A DNA stretch of 5,454 bases from Verrucomicrobiota bacterium (GCA_023443985.1 JAEZSJ010000287.1:1-5454), one strand, 5' to 3'; numbered from the stretch's first letter, positions 1 through 4,986 are shown. Notes: generated from the letters alone by a model not told the origin. Program-made: numbers and translations.

Positions 1-220
1 GCGCGGGCGCCAGCGCATGCTCCCAGAGGTGCAGCACCCGCCAGCCCGCCGCCCGCAGGGCCCGGTCGAGCCGACGGTCGCGCGCCCGGTTCGCGGCGAT
101 CTTCGCGTCCCAAAACGCCCGCCGCGCCTTCGGCCGCGTGTAATGCCGCGGACACCCGTGCCAGAAACACCCGTCGACAAACACCACCAGCCGCTACTTC
201 CGGAACACGAAGTCCGGCCG

Positions 221-403
221 CACCGTGAGCAGACGAGAGGCCACGGAAGACGGACGGCGGATTTGAACCACGGAGGACACGGAGGGCGCAAAGGTCGAAC
301 CGGCCCGGCCTCTTTGGTCCTTCCTCCGTGTTCTCTGTGCACTCTGTGGTGAACCCTTCCCGCCACCGCCTACTGCCCAACGGCTACCGGCATCCGCCCA
401 CTG
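221..403. mobile_element. Insertion of dispersed-repeat DNA inside vsr copy A (MITE-like, no coding capacity)
   Basis: This segment separates LLG from RPDFVF in the Vsr reading frame, where related proteins read straight through. Removing it restores a continuous Vsr frame, and its length (about 183 bp) is a multiple of three, so the frame is kept. It contains an inverted-repeat element (265-350) and a stretch at 366-403 of the GCCTACTGCCC / CCGCCCACTG kind, which looks like degenerate intergenic repeat. A GAGCAG hexamer occurs near both ends (227-232 and 407-412) and could be a target duplication or chance. The edges were placed from the expected protein sequence and may be off by several bases. 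No transposase is encoded, so any movement would need a protein supplied elsewhere. Confidence 0.6.
265..350. repeat. Imperfect inverted repeat of the ACCACGGAGGACACGGAGG family
   Basis: The left arm (about 265-286) reads GAACCACGGAGGACACGGAG. The right arm (about 321-350), read on the other strand, is ACCACAGAG, then TGCACAGAGA, then ACACGGAGG. It is the same motif with one extra TGCACAGAG-like unit. The 35 bases between are unrelated. Transcribed RNA or single-stranded DNA could fold into a long hairpin. Similar ACCACGGA-type strings recur between genes in several GC-rich phyla, which is recalled rather than checked here. The element supplies much of the insertion in vsr copy A. Confidence 0.7.
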
Positions 404-463
404 TCCGAGCAGCCGCAGCCTGCACCCTCGCCGCGACCCCGTGATGCCCGCCGCGCGCAGCAA

Positions 464-531
464 CGCCACCAGCCGCAGCTCCGTCGACGCGTTCCCCGCC
501 GACCGGATCCGCGCCATCAGCGCACTGCGCT
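464..531. repeat. 68-bp perfect direct repeat, copy A (inside vsr copy A)
   Basis: Bases 464-531 are identical to 1901-1968, at an offset of 1437. On the minus strand they encode the RSALMARIRSAGNASTELRL helix region of Vsr. Identity ends abruptly: the first eight or nine codons differ (MADIFTAKQ versus MIDSLTPAE), and the sequence downstream differs by indels and substitutions. Third codon positions match throughout the repeat, so the two tracts are recent copies or have been homogenised by gene conversion. Together with copy B it brackets the MNT-HEPN operon. Confidence 0.95.
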
Positions 532-646
532 GCTTCGCGGTGAAGATGTCGGCCATGCGGGGAGCAAGCCGCCCCACCTCCCTGGAGGCAAACCCCGGGG
601 AACCGGCGCGACCCCAACCCGCCGCAGTTCGGGCTTGCCGGAACCC

Positions 647-701
647 CCGGTATTACCACGCTTCTCCCCGGTATTACCGGGCAAACGCCCGGCAATACCG
701 G
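647..701. promoter_or_regulatory. Three operator-like CCGGTATTACC palindromes, phased 21 bp apart
   Basis: Site 1 (647-659) is a half-degenerate copy, CCGGTATTACCAC. Site 2 (667-681) is a perfect 15-bp palindrome, CCCGGTATTACCGGG. Site 3 (689-701) is CCGGCAATACCGG, the motif in inverse orientation with one mismatched pair. Their centres fall at 653, 674 and 695, exactly 21 bp or two helical turns apart, so a bound dimer would sit on the same DNA face each time. The last site ends four bases before the ATG at 706, where a ribosome-binding site would be, and no Shine-Dalgarno sequence is seen. The likely binder is the winged-helix domain of the protein encoded directly downstream, giving autorepression. 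That link is inference. No clear -35/-10 pair could be assigned, though TATTAC in sites 1 and 2 resembles a -10 box. Confidence 0.75.
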
Positions 702-705
702 ATCC

Positions 706-1329
706 ATGAACAAGCTCGCTCTCCTCTTCCACTCCGCGGTCCGGGCCGAATTGCTCCAGATGCTGTTCGGCCTGAACCCCGCCCGGCTCTACCGCGCCGA
801 GATCATCAAGCGCACGGAGTTCGCCCCCGCCTCCGTCGAGGAGGAGCTGGCGAAGCTGGTGAAGCTCGAGCTGCTCACGACGACCACCGACGGCAACCGC
901 CGCTACTACGAAGCGAATCGGGCGCATCCGCTCTTCCCGGAGCTGCGCAACATCGTCCTGAAAACCTCCGGCCTGCGCGACCTGCTCCACGGCGCCCTGC
1001 AGGCCGCGAAGAAGATCGAGTACGCCTTCGTCTTCGGCTCCTTGGCCGACCTGCGTGAACGCGCCGAGAGCGACCTCGACCTCATGGTGGTCGGCGCCGC
1101 CACCCACCGCGACCTCGCCACGCCACTGCGCGCGCTGGCCGAGAAGCTGGGCCGCGAGGTGAATCCCCACTTCCTCACTACCGCGGAACTGCTCCGGCGG
1201 CTCGCCGCCCGCGACCACTTCCTCGGCGAGGTTGTCGCGCAACCGAAACTCTTCATCATCGGGGACGAACATGAGTTTGCCGACATGGTTGGCCGCGGGC
1301 TGGCTCCAGCGACACCGGACCAGTCCTGA
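706..1329 (+). CDS. Winged-helix + minimal nucleotidyltransferase (MNT) protein, probable antitoxin of an MNT-HEPN pair
   Basis: This 207-residue protein has two parts. Residues 8-72 form a winged-helix DNA-binding domain with a recognition region around RAEIIKRTEFAPASVEEEL and a wing near TTTTDGNRRYYEAN. Residues 100-165 form a minimal nucleotidyltransferase fold with the strand FVFGSLADLRERAESDLDL. Its Gly111-Ser112 and the metal-binding pair Asp123 and Asp125 are intact. The usual GSxARG loop reads GSLADL here, so Arg-Gly is replaced. In MNT-HEPN systems the MNT protein typically neutralises the HEPN toxin, in studied cases by adding AMP to it. The gene is followed by a HEPN-like gene that overlaps its last 59 bases in another frame, a sign of translational coupling. 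The ATG start is preceded by phased palindromes rather than a Shine-Dalgarno sequence, which fits self-repression. The fold is clear; the antitoxin role is inferred from context. Confidence 0.85.
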   Translation: MNKLALLFHSAVRAELLQMLFGLNPARLYRAEIIKRTEFAPASVEEELAKLVKLELLTTTTDGNRRYYEANRAHPLFPELRNIVLKTSGLRDLLHGALQAAKKIEYAFVFGSLADLRERAESDLDLMVVGAATHRDLATPLRALAEKLGREVNPHFLTTAELLRRLAARDHFLGEVVAQPKLFIIGDEHEFADMVGRGLAPATPDQS

Positions 1330-1723
1330 GGAGATCCGGGACCTGTGGCGGATCGTGGAGCGCGACCTGCGCGACGCGGCATCCGACACCATCTCCGCGG
1401 ACTGGCGCTACGGCATTGCCTACAACGCCGCGCTCAAGCTCTGCACAATCCTGCTCGCCGCCGAGGGCTACCGTCCCGCCAAGGGTCAGCTCGCCCACAC
1501 TCGCACGCTCGGAGCCCTACCGCACATCCTCGGTGAAACGCACCGCGGCGACGCCGACTACCTCGACGGCTGCCGCCAGAAACGGAACGTCATCGAGTAT
1601 GACCGCGCCGGCGACGCCTCCGAGACCGACACCGCCGAGCTGATCGCCTACGTCCGCGAGCTGCAGGCGCAGGTGCTGGCTTGGCTCCACGAGAAGCACC
1701 CGGAGCTCGCGCCGCGGCGGTGA
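1271..1723 (+). CDS. HEPN-like helical protein, probable toxin partner of the MNT protein
   Basis: This 150-residue, mostly helical protein starts MSLPTWLAAGWLQRHRTSP. The core has WRYGIAYNAALKLCTILLAAEGYRPA (residues 45-70), the pattern of the first long HEPN helices, followed by KGQLAHTRTLGALP. A late helix carries CRQKRNVIEYD (101-111). Toxic HEPN RNases carry R-x4-6-H. Here the equivalent spot has Arg105-Asn106 followed by Glu109-Tyr110, as in a HEPN branch with RNxxEY-like motifs. RNase activity is therefore not certain. The chosen ATG at 1271 has GGGGA six bases upstream. A TTG at 1232 in the same frame would lengthen the protein but adds a low-complexity, unconserved-looking leader. 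The gene overlaps the MNT gene by 59 nt. The pair is most simply a toxin-antitoxin module, with the toxin second. Alternatively it could be a regulator with a ligand-binding HEPN helper. Confidence 0.75.
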   Translation: MSLPTWLAAGWLQRHRTSPEEIRDLWRIVERDLRDAASDTISADWRYGIAYNAALKLCTILLAAEGYRPAKGQLAHTRTLGALPHILGETHRGDADYLDGCRQKRNVIEYDRAGDASETDTAELIAYVRELQAQVLAWLHEKHPELAPRR

Positions 1724-1740
1724 TCCAGCTCGCCTCACGG

Positions 1741-1842
1741 TCGTGGCGCAGGCGGCCCTGCCTGCGATGTGGGCGCCCTTCCCTTTGTGGCGAATTCTTC
1801 CCGGTTTCCGACCGTGTTCCACACTCTGCCTTCTTCGTTCCA
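1741..1842. repeat. Dispersed-repeat-like filler with a 7-bp-stem hairpin (1747-1766) between HEPN gene and vsr fragment
   Basis: Just after the HEPN stop, CGCAGGC (1747-1753) and GCCTGCG (1760-1766) form a perfect 7-bp stem with a GGCCCT loop. There is no T run after the stem, so it is a poor intrinsic terminator. GTGGCGCAGGC...GCCTGCGATG strings resemble short palindromic repeats scattered in verrucomicrobial intergenic DNA, which is recalled and not checked. The following bases to about 1842 are unlike either neighbouring gene and occupy the place where the catalytic half of the second Vsr copy should be. Confidence 0.5.
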
Positions 1843-1847
1843 CTTGG

Positions 1848-1993
1848 CCGCGGCAGCCGCGGCCCCCGCCACCACCCGCGAATCCCCGCCGCGCTTGCAG
1901 CGCCACCAGCCGCAGCTCCGTCGACGCGTTCCCCGCCGACCGGATCCGCGCCATCAGCGCACTGCGCTCCGCGGGAGTGAGGCTGTCGATCAT
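1848..1993 (-). pseudogene. Vsr-type endonuclease, 5' fragment only (copy B), frameshifted
   Basis: From ATG at 1993, reading leftward, the product starts MIDSLTPAERSALMARIRS and continues through the TELRLVAL helix. After RLVAL the frame shifts: the continuing similarity (AAGIRGWWRGPRLPRP) is in a different frame, consistent with a single-base indel near 1897-1900. Similarity ends near 1848, at the point corresponding to RPDF. The catalytic Asp and the FVDGCFWH block are absent, replaced by unrelated repeat-like DNA. The fragment lies 32 bp downstream of the DUF5615 toxin stop on the same strand, so it could be transcribed with that operon. It cannot make an active Vsr. Confidence 0.8.
1901..1968. 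repeat. 68-bp perfect direct repeat, copy B (inside vsr copy B)
   Basis: Identical to 464-531 in the same orientation. Recombination between the two copies would delete 1437 bp, including the whole MNT-HEPN operon, and leave one chimeric vsr start. The flanking sequences differ on both sides. Confidence 0.95.
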
Positions 1994-2025
1994 GGCCGGA
2001 CGCAAGCTCCAGCGCCCGGCCGGCC

Positions 2026-2358
2026 TCACGGTAGCCGCAGAAAAGCCGCCAAGGGATCGGCCGCGAACTGAACGAGCTCCGCACGCTTCGCCCGCAACAG
2101 CTGCTCGATCAGGTCCGTGCTGCAGTTGCCCAGATCGATCCCGACCACCTTCGGCGGCGCTCCTTGGAGAAAACTCAGATGCCGGAAGTCCTCGTCTTTC
2201 GACACGATGACGAGCCCCTGTTCACGGGCGTGCCGCCACACCGCATCGTCGGCGACGGCCTTGAGCCCGCAATCCCGCACATGGACACAGCCTGGGAACA
2301 CGTCGGCCAACCGGCGGACCAGCTGGGGTGACAGGTTCTCGTCGAACAGCAGCCTCAT
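2026..2358 (-). CDS. DUF5615-family PIN-like toxin
   Basis: This 110-residue protein starts MRLLFDENLSPQLVRRLADVFPG, the hallmark N-terminus of the DUF5615 / Mut7-C-like PIN group, with Asp6 and Asn8 in the first strand. Residues 25-60 follow the family pattern: HVRDCGL, then ADDAVWRHAREQ, then LVIVSKDEDFR. The acidic residues Asp37/Asp38, Asp55 and Asp57 could form the metal site of a PIN-like ribonuclease. The tail has GIDLGNCSTDLIEQLLR, also typical. Length is normal for the family. Its ATG overlaps the stop codon of the DUF433 gene as ATGA, so translation is probably coupled and the antitoxin is made first. The family is paired with DUF433 across many bacteria as a VapBC-like toxin-antitoxin module. 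Ribonuclease activity is inferred from fold relationships rather than shown here. Confidence 0.9.
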   Translation of the reverse strand: MRLLFDENLSPQLVRRLADVFPGCVHVRDCGLKAVADDAVWRHAREQGLVIVSKDEDFRHLSFLQGAPPKVVGIDLGNCSTDLIEQLLRAKRAELVQFAADPLAAFLRLP

Positions 2359-2582
2359 GCCGCCGGGGCGGTGTAGAGCCGCCGCTCACGATCTGCCGCG
2401 AAGGCGAGGCAGGCGCGAATGTCGTCGAGCGTGAGATCCGGAAAATCGGCGACGATCGCTTCCGGCGTCATGCCGCCGGCGAGGTAGTCGAGCACATCAT
2501 AGACCGTGATGCGCAATCCCCGGATACAGGGTTTGCCGCCCCGTTTGCCCGGCTCGACCGTGATGATGCCGCGGTAATCCAT
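2355..2582 (-). CDS. DUF433-family antitoxin
   Basis: This 75-residue protein reads MDYRGIITVEPGKRGGKPCI, then RGLRITVYDVLDYLAGGMT, then FPDLTLDDIRACLAFAADRE. It is a near-textbook DUF433 protein: a short N-terminal strand, the GKPxIRGxRITVYDVL segment, and a helix-turn-helix-like half (residues 38-65) expected to bind its own promoter. It is the first gene of a two-gene operon, and its TGA overlaps the toxin ATG by four bases. The ATG at 2582 is the start expected by homology; frame continues open upstream but without family-like residues. No Shine-Dalgarno sequence is seen. The family normally neutralises the adjacent DUF5615 toxin and represses the operon. Confidence 0.9.
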   Translation of the reverse strand: MDYRGIITVEPGKRGGKPCIRGLRITVYDVLDYLAGGMTPEAIVADFPDLTLDDIRACLAFAADRERRLYTAPAA

Positions 2583-3048
2583 GCGCGGGACGATAGCGGG
2601 CCACGCCCTCGAGGCAAGAACCCGGCCCGCGGCCAGCCCGAACCTGACGGCCAACGACCGGTTTGGGCAGCGGAGCGCGCAGCGGACACAGAGGCCGCCG
2701 CCACGACGGGAACCTCCACATTCCCTGTCATCCGTGGTCACCGTCCGACTATCCAATCATGCCCCACCCGACATCGAATCCCACCACACAGGAAGACCGC
2801 TGCCGTTATTTCCAGGATACATCCATTCAGGGGGCAACCCGGTTTGGGTTTCATCGCCGTATCAATCCTTGCGACACAGAATCAGACTGCTCAGAACGGG
2901 CAGGCCTGCCACAGCGACATCGCCGCGCCAAGAACCGCAGCCGGGTCCGCTATCCCGTCACGCTGCTCACCACCCGCGCTCATGCCTCGGCTCCTCCCGG
3001 CGCACTTCCCGGCTGTACCCGCCTGATTCGCACGGTCACTGTCGCGGC
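2583..3048. other. Gene-free region between the DUF433 operon and the HNH gene
   Basis: Divergent promoters for the antitoxin (leftward) and the HNH gene (rightward) must lie here, but I could not assign convincing -35/-10 pairs. Close to the antitoxin start there is a 7-bp inverted repeat, GCGGGCC (2596-2602) and GGCCCGC (2624-2630), which could be an operator or leader hairpin. At 2715-2738, read on the minus strand, TGACCACGGATGACAGGG resembles the ACCACGGA-type repeat at 265-286. Positions 2761-2880 are about 56% G+C by direct count, well below the surrounding genes. Open frames cross the region on both strands, but none gives a recognisable protein. Confidence 0.5.
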
Positions 3049-3846
3049 ATGTCTTCCGGGAAGAAATGGACCCGCGACGAACTGCTCGTTGCCCTCAACC
3101 TCTACCACAAGCTCACGTTCGGGCAGCTGCACCAACGCAACCCCGCCATCGTCTCCCTCGCCGCCAAACTCGGCCGCTCGGCCGGCAGCGTCGCGATGAA
3201 ACTGGGCAACTTCGCCTCGTTCGATCCCGTGTTGCGCCTGCGCGGCATCAAGGGTCTCGCGGGCGCCAGCGCCCTCGATCGCTCGCTCTGGAACGAGTTC
3301 CACGCCGACCTCGGCGAAGCCGTACCTGCGAGCGAGGAGGCGCTGCGCGCCCTCTTCCATGCCGACGATGCCACCGACCTGGAGGTGCTGCCGACCGAAG
3401 GCATCCGCGTACGCCGCCGTCCGCCCACCGGCGCGACGGAGAAGACGGCGACGGTGAAGCAACGCCGCGGACAGGAGTATTTCCGGGAAGCGGTCGTGAA
3501 CAACTTCGGCGGCCGCTGCGGCGTCACCGGTCTTTCGGTACGTCCGCTCTTGATCGCGTCGCACATCCTGCCGTGGGGCAAGTACCCGGCCGAACGGCTG
3601 AACGTGCGCAACGGGCTCGCGCTCTCGCGGCTGCACGATGCGGCGTTCGATCGCGGCCTGATCACCTTCGACGCGGAGCTGCGCCTCGTGCTCTCGCGGC
3701 AATTGCGCGACGCGTTGCCGGAGCGGACCGTCGCAGAAAACTTCGCCGCCTACGCCGGTGCGGCGCTGTGCCTGCCCGTCGACGCGGCACCGCCCGACCC
3801 CGCGTTCCTGGCGGTGCATCGGAAGACGGTGTTCGAACGGTTCTGA
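3049..3846 (+). CDS. Stand-alone HNH endonuclease (COG3440-like predicted restriction endonuclease)
   Basis: This 265-residue protein has two recognisable parts. The N-terminal part (residues 5-85) begins KKWTRDELLVALNLYHKLTF, then LAAKLGRSAGSVAMKLGNFA, a helical segment resembling a small DNA-binding domain that precedes HNH domains in this group. The C-terminal part opens with RRGQEYFREAVVNNFGGRCG (139-158), then the HNH core: ASHILPW with His172, RNGLALS with Asn188, and LHDAAFDRGLI with His196 and Asp201. This order and spacing match predicted restriction nucleases. The likely role is metal-dependent DNA cleavage, perhaps of modified or foreign DNA. No methyltransferase is nearby, so a modification-dependent or solitary nuclease is more likely than a classical restriction pair. 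The ATG at 3049 is where similarity begins; the frame is open upstream to 2581 but those codons look non-coding. No Shine-Dalgarno sequence is visible. Confidence 0.85.
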   Translation: MSSGKKWTRDELLVALNLYHKLTFGQLHQRNPAIVSLAAKLGRSAGSVAMKLGNFASFDPVLRLRGIKGLAGASALDRSLWNEFHADLGEAVPASEEALRALFHADDATDLEVLPTEGIRVRRRPPTGATEKTATVKQRRGQEYFREAVVNNFGGRCGVTGLSVRPLLIASHILPWGKYPAERLNVRNGLALSRLHDAAFDRGLITFDAELRLVLSRQLRDALPERTVAENFAAYAGAALCLPVDAAPPDPAFLAVHRKTVFERF

Positions 3847-3867
3847 GCGAAGGAACGGCGTTCGCAG

Positions 3868-3902
3868 CGGCCCATCATACCCGTCGCCGGGCGTAATGTG
3901 AA
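3868..3902 (-). promoter_or_regulatory. Sigma70-like promoter reading leftward, antisense to the HNH gene
   Basis: On the minus strand TTCACA (3902-3897) and TATGAT (3879-3874) are separated by exactly 17 bases. This is the clearest promoter-like match I noticed in the window, and it sits in DNA that is otherwise very GC-rich. Transcription would start around 3867 and run straight into the 3' end of the HNH gene on the opposite strand. There is no nearby minus-strand gene for it to serve; the next one is the DUF433 antitoxin 1.3 kb away. It may drive an antisense RNA, or be a chance match. Confidence 0.45.
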
Positions 3903-3977
3903 CAGACGATGAGTCATAACTGCGCCCGGGCCGTCCGGCCGCAGGTGCGCCGAACCGGAGGACGTGCCGGAGCATGG

Positions 3978-4008
3978 GAGCGGGCGGGCGAGGCCGCTTC
4001 ACCCGCTC
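3978..4008. terminator. Possible stem-loop between convergent HNH and TPR genes
   Basis: GAGCGGG (3978-3984) and CCCGCTC (4002-4008) pair perfectly across 17 bases in the 185-bp convergent spacer, just past the TPR stop codon. There is no T run on either strand, so it would be a weak terminator at best or a barrier against 3' decay. The rest of the spacer shows nothing recognisable apart from the antisense promoter. Confidence 0.3.
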
Positions 4009-4031
4009 GCGGTTGGCCCGTGCGACAGACG

Positions 4032-4808
4032 TCAGCGCGCCGGGCCGGCCGCGATCTCGGCGAGCGCCTTTTGGGCGGCCTTGAACCAGTTCTTCTCCGC
4101 CCGGCGCCAGAGCGCGCCGCCCTTGCGGTACTTGCGCGTGATGTCCGTGAAGAGCTCGCGCGCCTGCTCGCGCCGGCCCATCCGGAACAGGCACTGCCCC
4201 AGGTGGTAACGCGGCTCCTCGCCGAGCGCCGCGGGCACCAACGTCTCGAGCAGCGCGCGGGCGGCCTCGAACTTGCGGTGACCGAGCAGCACACGGGCCT
4301 GGAGGAGATCGATGCGGGCCTTCGCCGTCTTGTTGAACTTCGTGTCCGCCTGCGCGAGCAGTTGCTCGGCCTCGGTGAGCTTCCCGACCGCGAGCTTGTA
4401 CCAGACCACCTCGGCGATCACCTGCGGGTCGTTCTTGAAGACGCCCGTCAGGCACTCGGCGGCGACCTCCTCCGCCTCGGCCGTGCGGTCGAGGTCGGAG
4501 AGCAGCGCGGCGAGCGCGAGTTTGTTCTCCACCGTGGGGCTCTCGTCGACCACCTCCCGCGCCCGCCGGAGCCGGATGCCCTTCGGCACCAGCCATGAGG
4601 TGCGGATCAGGCGCGGGCTGTTGCGGCGCGCGTCGGGGAGGATCTCGACCAGCGTGTAGACGATGCAGCCGAGCAACGAGCCCATGAGCAGGATCCAGAT
4701 CCACCAGTAGGGGCGGCCGGTCTTGTAGACATGCACGCAGAGCGCGATCTGGATCAGCAGCGAGAACGGGGCGACCAGCAGGAAGAGGTTGGCGACGGCG
4801 TCGGGCAT
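4032..4808 (-). CDS. Membrane-anchored tetratricopeptide (TPR) protein
   Basis: This 258-residue protein has two hydrophobic helices at the N-terminus: about 5-28 (ANLFLLVAPFSLLIQIALCV) and about 34-56 (WWIWILLMGSLLGCIVYTLV), separated by a short HVYKTGRP turn. This hairpin resembles the PLDc_N-type membrane anchor seen on other small inner-membrane proteins. Residues 85-255 are helical TPR-like repeats, with clear units around ENKLALAALLSDLDRTAEAE, AKARIDLLQARVLLGHRKFE and PRYHLGQCLFRMGRREQARE. The TPR domain would face the cytoplasm if the hairpin inserts with both ends inside. TPRs mediate protein binding; the partner is unknown. The ATG at 4808 is the natural start because it leads directly into the first membrane helix. 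It has no Shine-Dalgarno sequence. It looks like a chromosomal housekeeping-type gene rather than part of the toxin-nuclease cluster. Confidence 0.8.
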   Translation of the reverse strand: MPDAVANLFLLVAPFSLLIQIALCVHVYKTGRPYWWIWILLMGSLLGCIVYTLVEILPDARRNSPRLIRTSWLVPKGIRLRRAREVVDESPTVENKLALAALLSDLDRTAEAEEVAAECLTGVFKNDPQVIAEVVWYKLAVGKLTEAEQLLAQADTKFNKTAKARIDLLQARVLLGHRKFEAARALLETLVPAALGEEPRYHLGQCLFRMGRREQARELFTDITRKYRKGGALWRRAEKNWFKAAQKALAEIAAGPAR

Positions 4809-4914
4809 CGGGAAAAGGGCTCGGGACGGGAAACGGGGCGAGATTGCGGCGCTCCCTCCGCGGCGTCGATACAGGAGATCGCGCGCTGCGCGGCGGGGGC
4901 GAGGTCGCGGAATT

Positions 4915-4976
4915 CGCCGCGCTGCCGGGTCCTCCTTCCGTCGCTCCTCCGCCTCCGGGGCACGCCGCGCTGCCGG
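4915..4976. repeat. 14-bp direct repeat in the spacer between the two TPR genes
   Basis: CGCCGCGCTGCCGG occurs at 4915-4928 and 4963-4976, 48 bp apart. It lies in the 178-bp gap upstream of the membrane TPR gene and downstream of the next TPR gene. It could be a protein-binding pair or simple GC-rich redundancy. Nothing else is recognisable in the gap. Confidence 0.35.
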
Positions 4977-4986
4977 TCTCCGCGGC

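Larger units (their letters stand above)
1..556 (-). pseudogene. vsr: Vsr-type very short patch mismatch endonuclease, interrupted and with an in-frame stop (copy A, 3' end beyond window)
   Basis: Vsr endonucleases nick at T:G mismatches left by deamination of 5-methylcytosine. Reading leftward from ATG at 556, the product begins MADIFTAKQRSALMARIRS, then a TELRLVALL helix whose Glu matches the Vsr catalytic Glu. After GITGSRRGCRLRLLG the reading frame enters about 61 foreign codons (221-403). It then resumes as RPDFVFRK, which carries the catalytic Asp. A TAG stop follows at 194-196. Beyond it the same frame is fully Vsr-like: RLVVFVDGCFWHGCP, then AFWDAKIAANRARD and GWRVLHLWEHAL, running off the window edge. 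So every catalytic block survives, but an insertion and a nonsense codon break the gene. An upstream in-frame GTG at 577 is possible, but homology starts at the ATG. No cytosine methyltransferase is visible beside it; one could lie to the left. The family call is firm. Non-function is inferred from the stop. Confidence 0.85.

Noticed and set aside
1232..1270. Earlier TTG start for the HEPN gene
   Set aside because: It adds a Ser/Asn-rich leader with no ribosome-binding site, whereas the ATG at 1271 has GGGGA at suitable spacing.
517..1392. Minus-strand open frame of 291 codons opposite the MNT gene
   Set aside because: The plus strand encodes a clear winged-helix nucleotidyltransferase; the minus product has no family-like pattern.
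1747..1766. Intrinsic terminator for the MNT-HEPN operon
   Set aside because: The stem is good but no T run follows it; better explained as a dispersed palindromic repeat.
2820..2880. CRISPR repeat-like string (GGGTTTCATCGCC...ATCAATCC)
   Set aside because: Single occurrence; no second repeat or spacer pattern in the window.
2581..3048. Upstream extension of the HNH gene by 156 codons
   Set aside because: The extra residues are Pro/Arg/Ser-rich with no recognisable domain, and family similarity starts at the ATG at 3049.
2980..4704. Very long minus-strand open frame (574 codons) opposite the HNH gene and overlapping the TPR gene
   Set aside because: Its product is Arg/Gly/Ala-rich low-complexity sequence, and it overlaps two genes with recognisable families. 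Long spurious frames are expected at this G+C.
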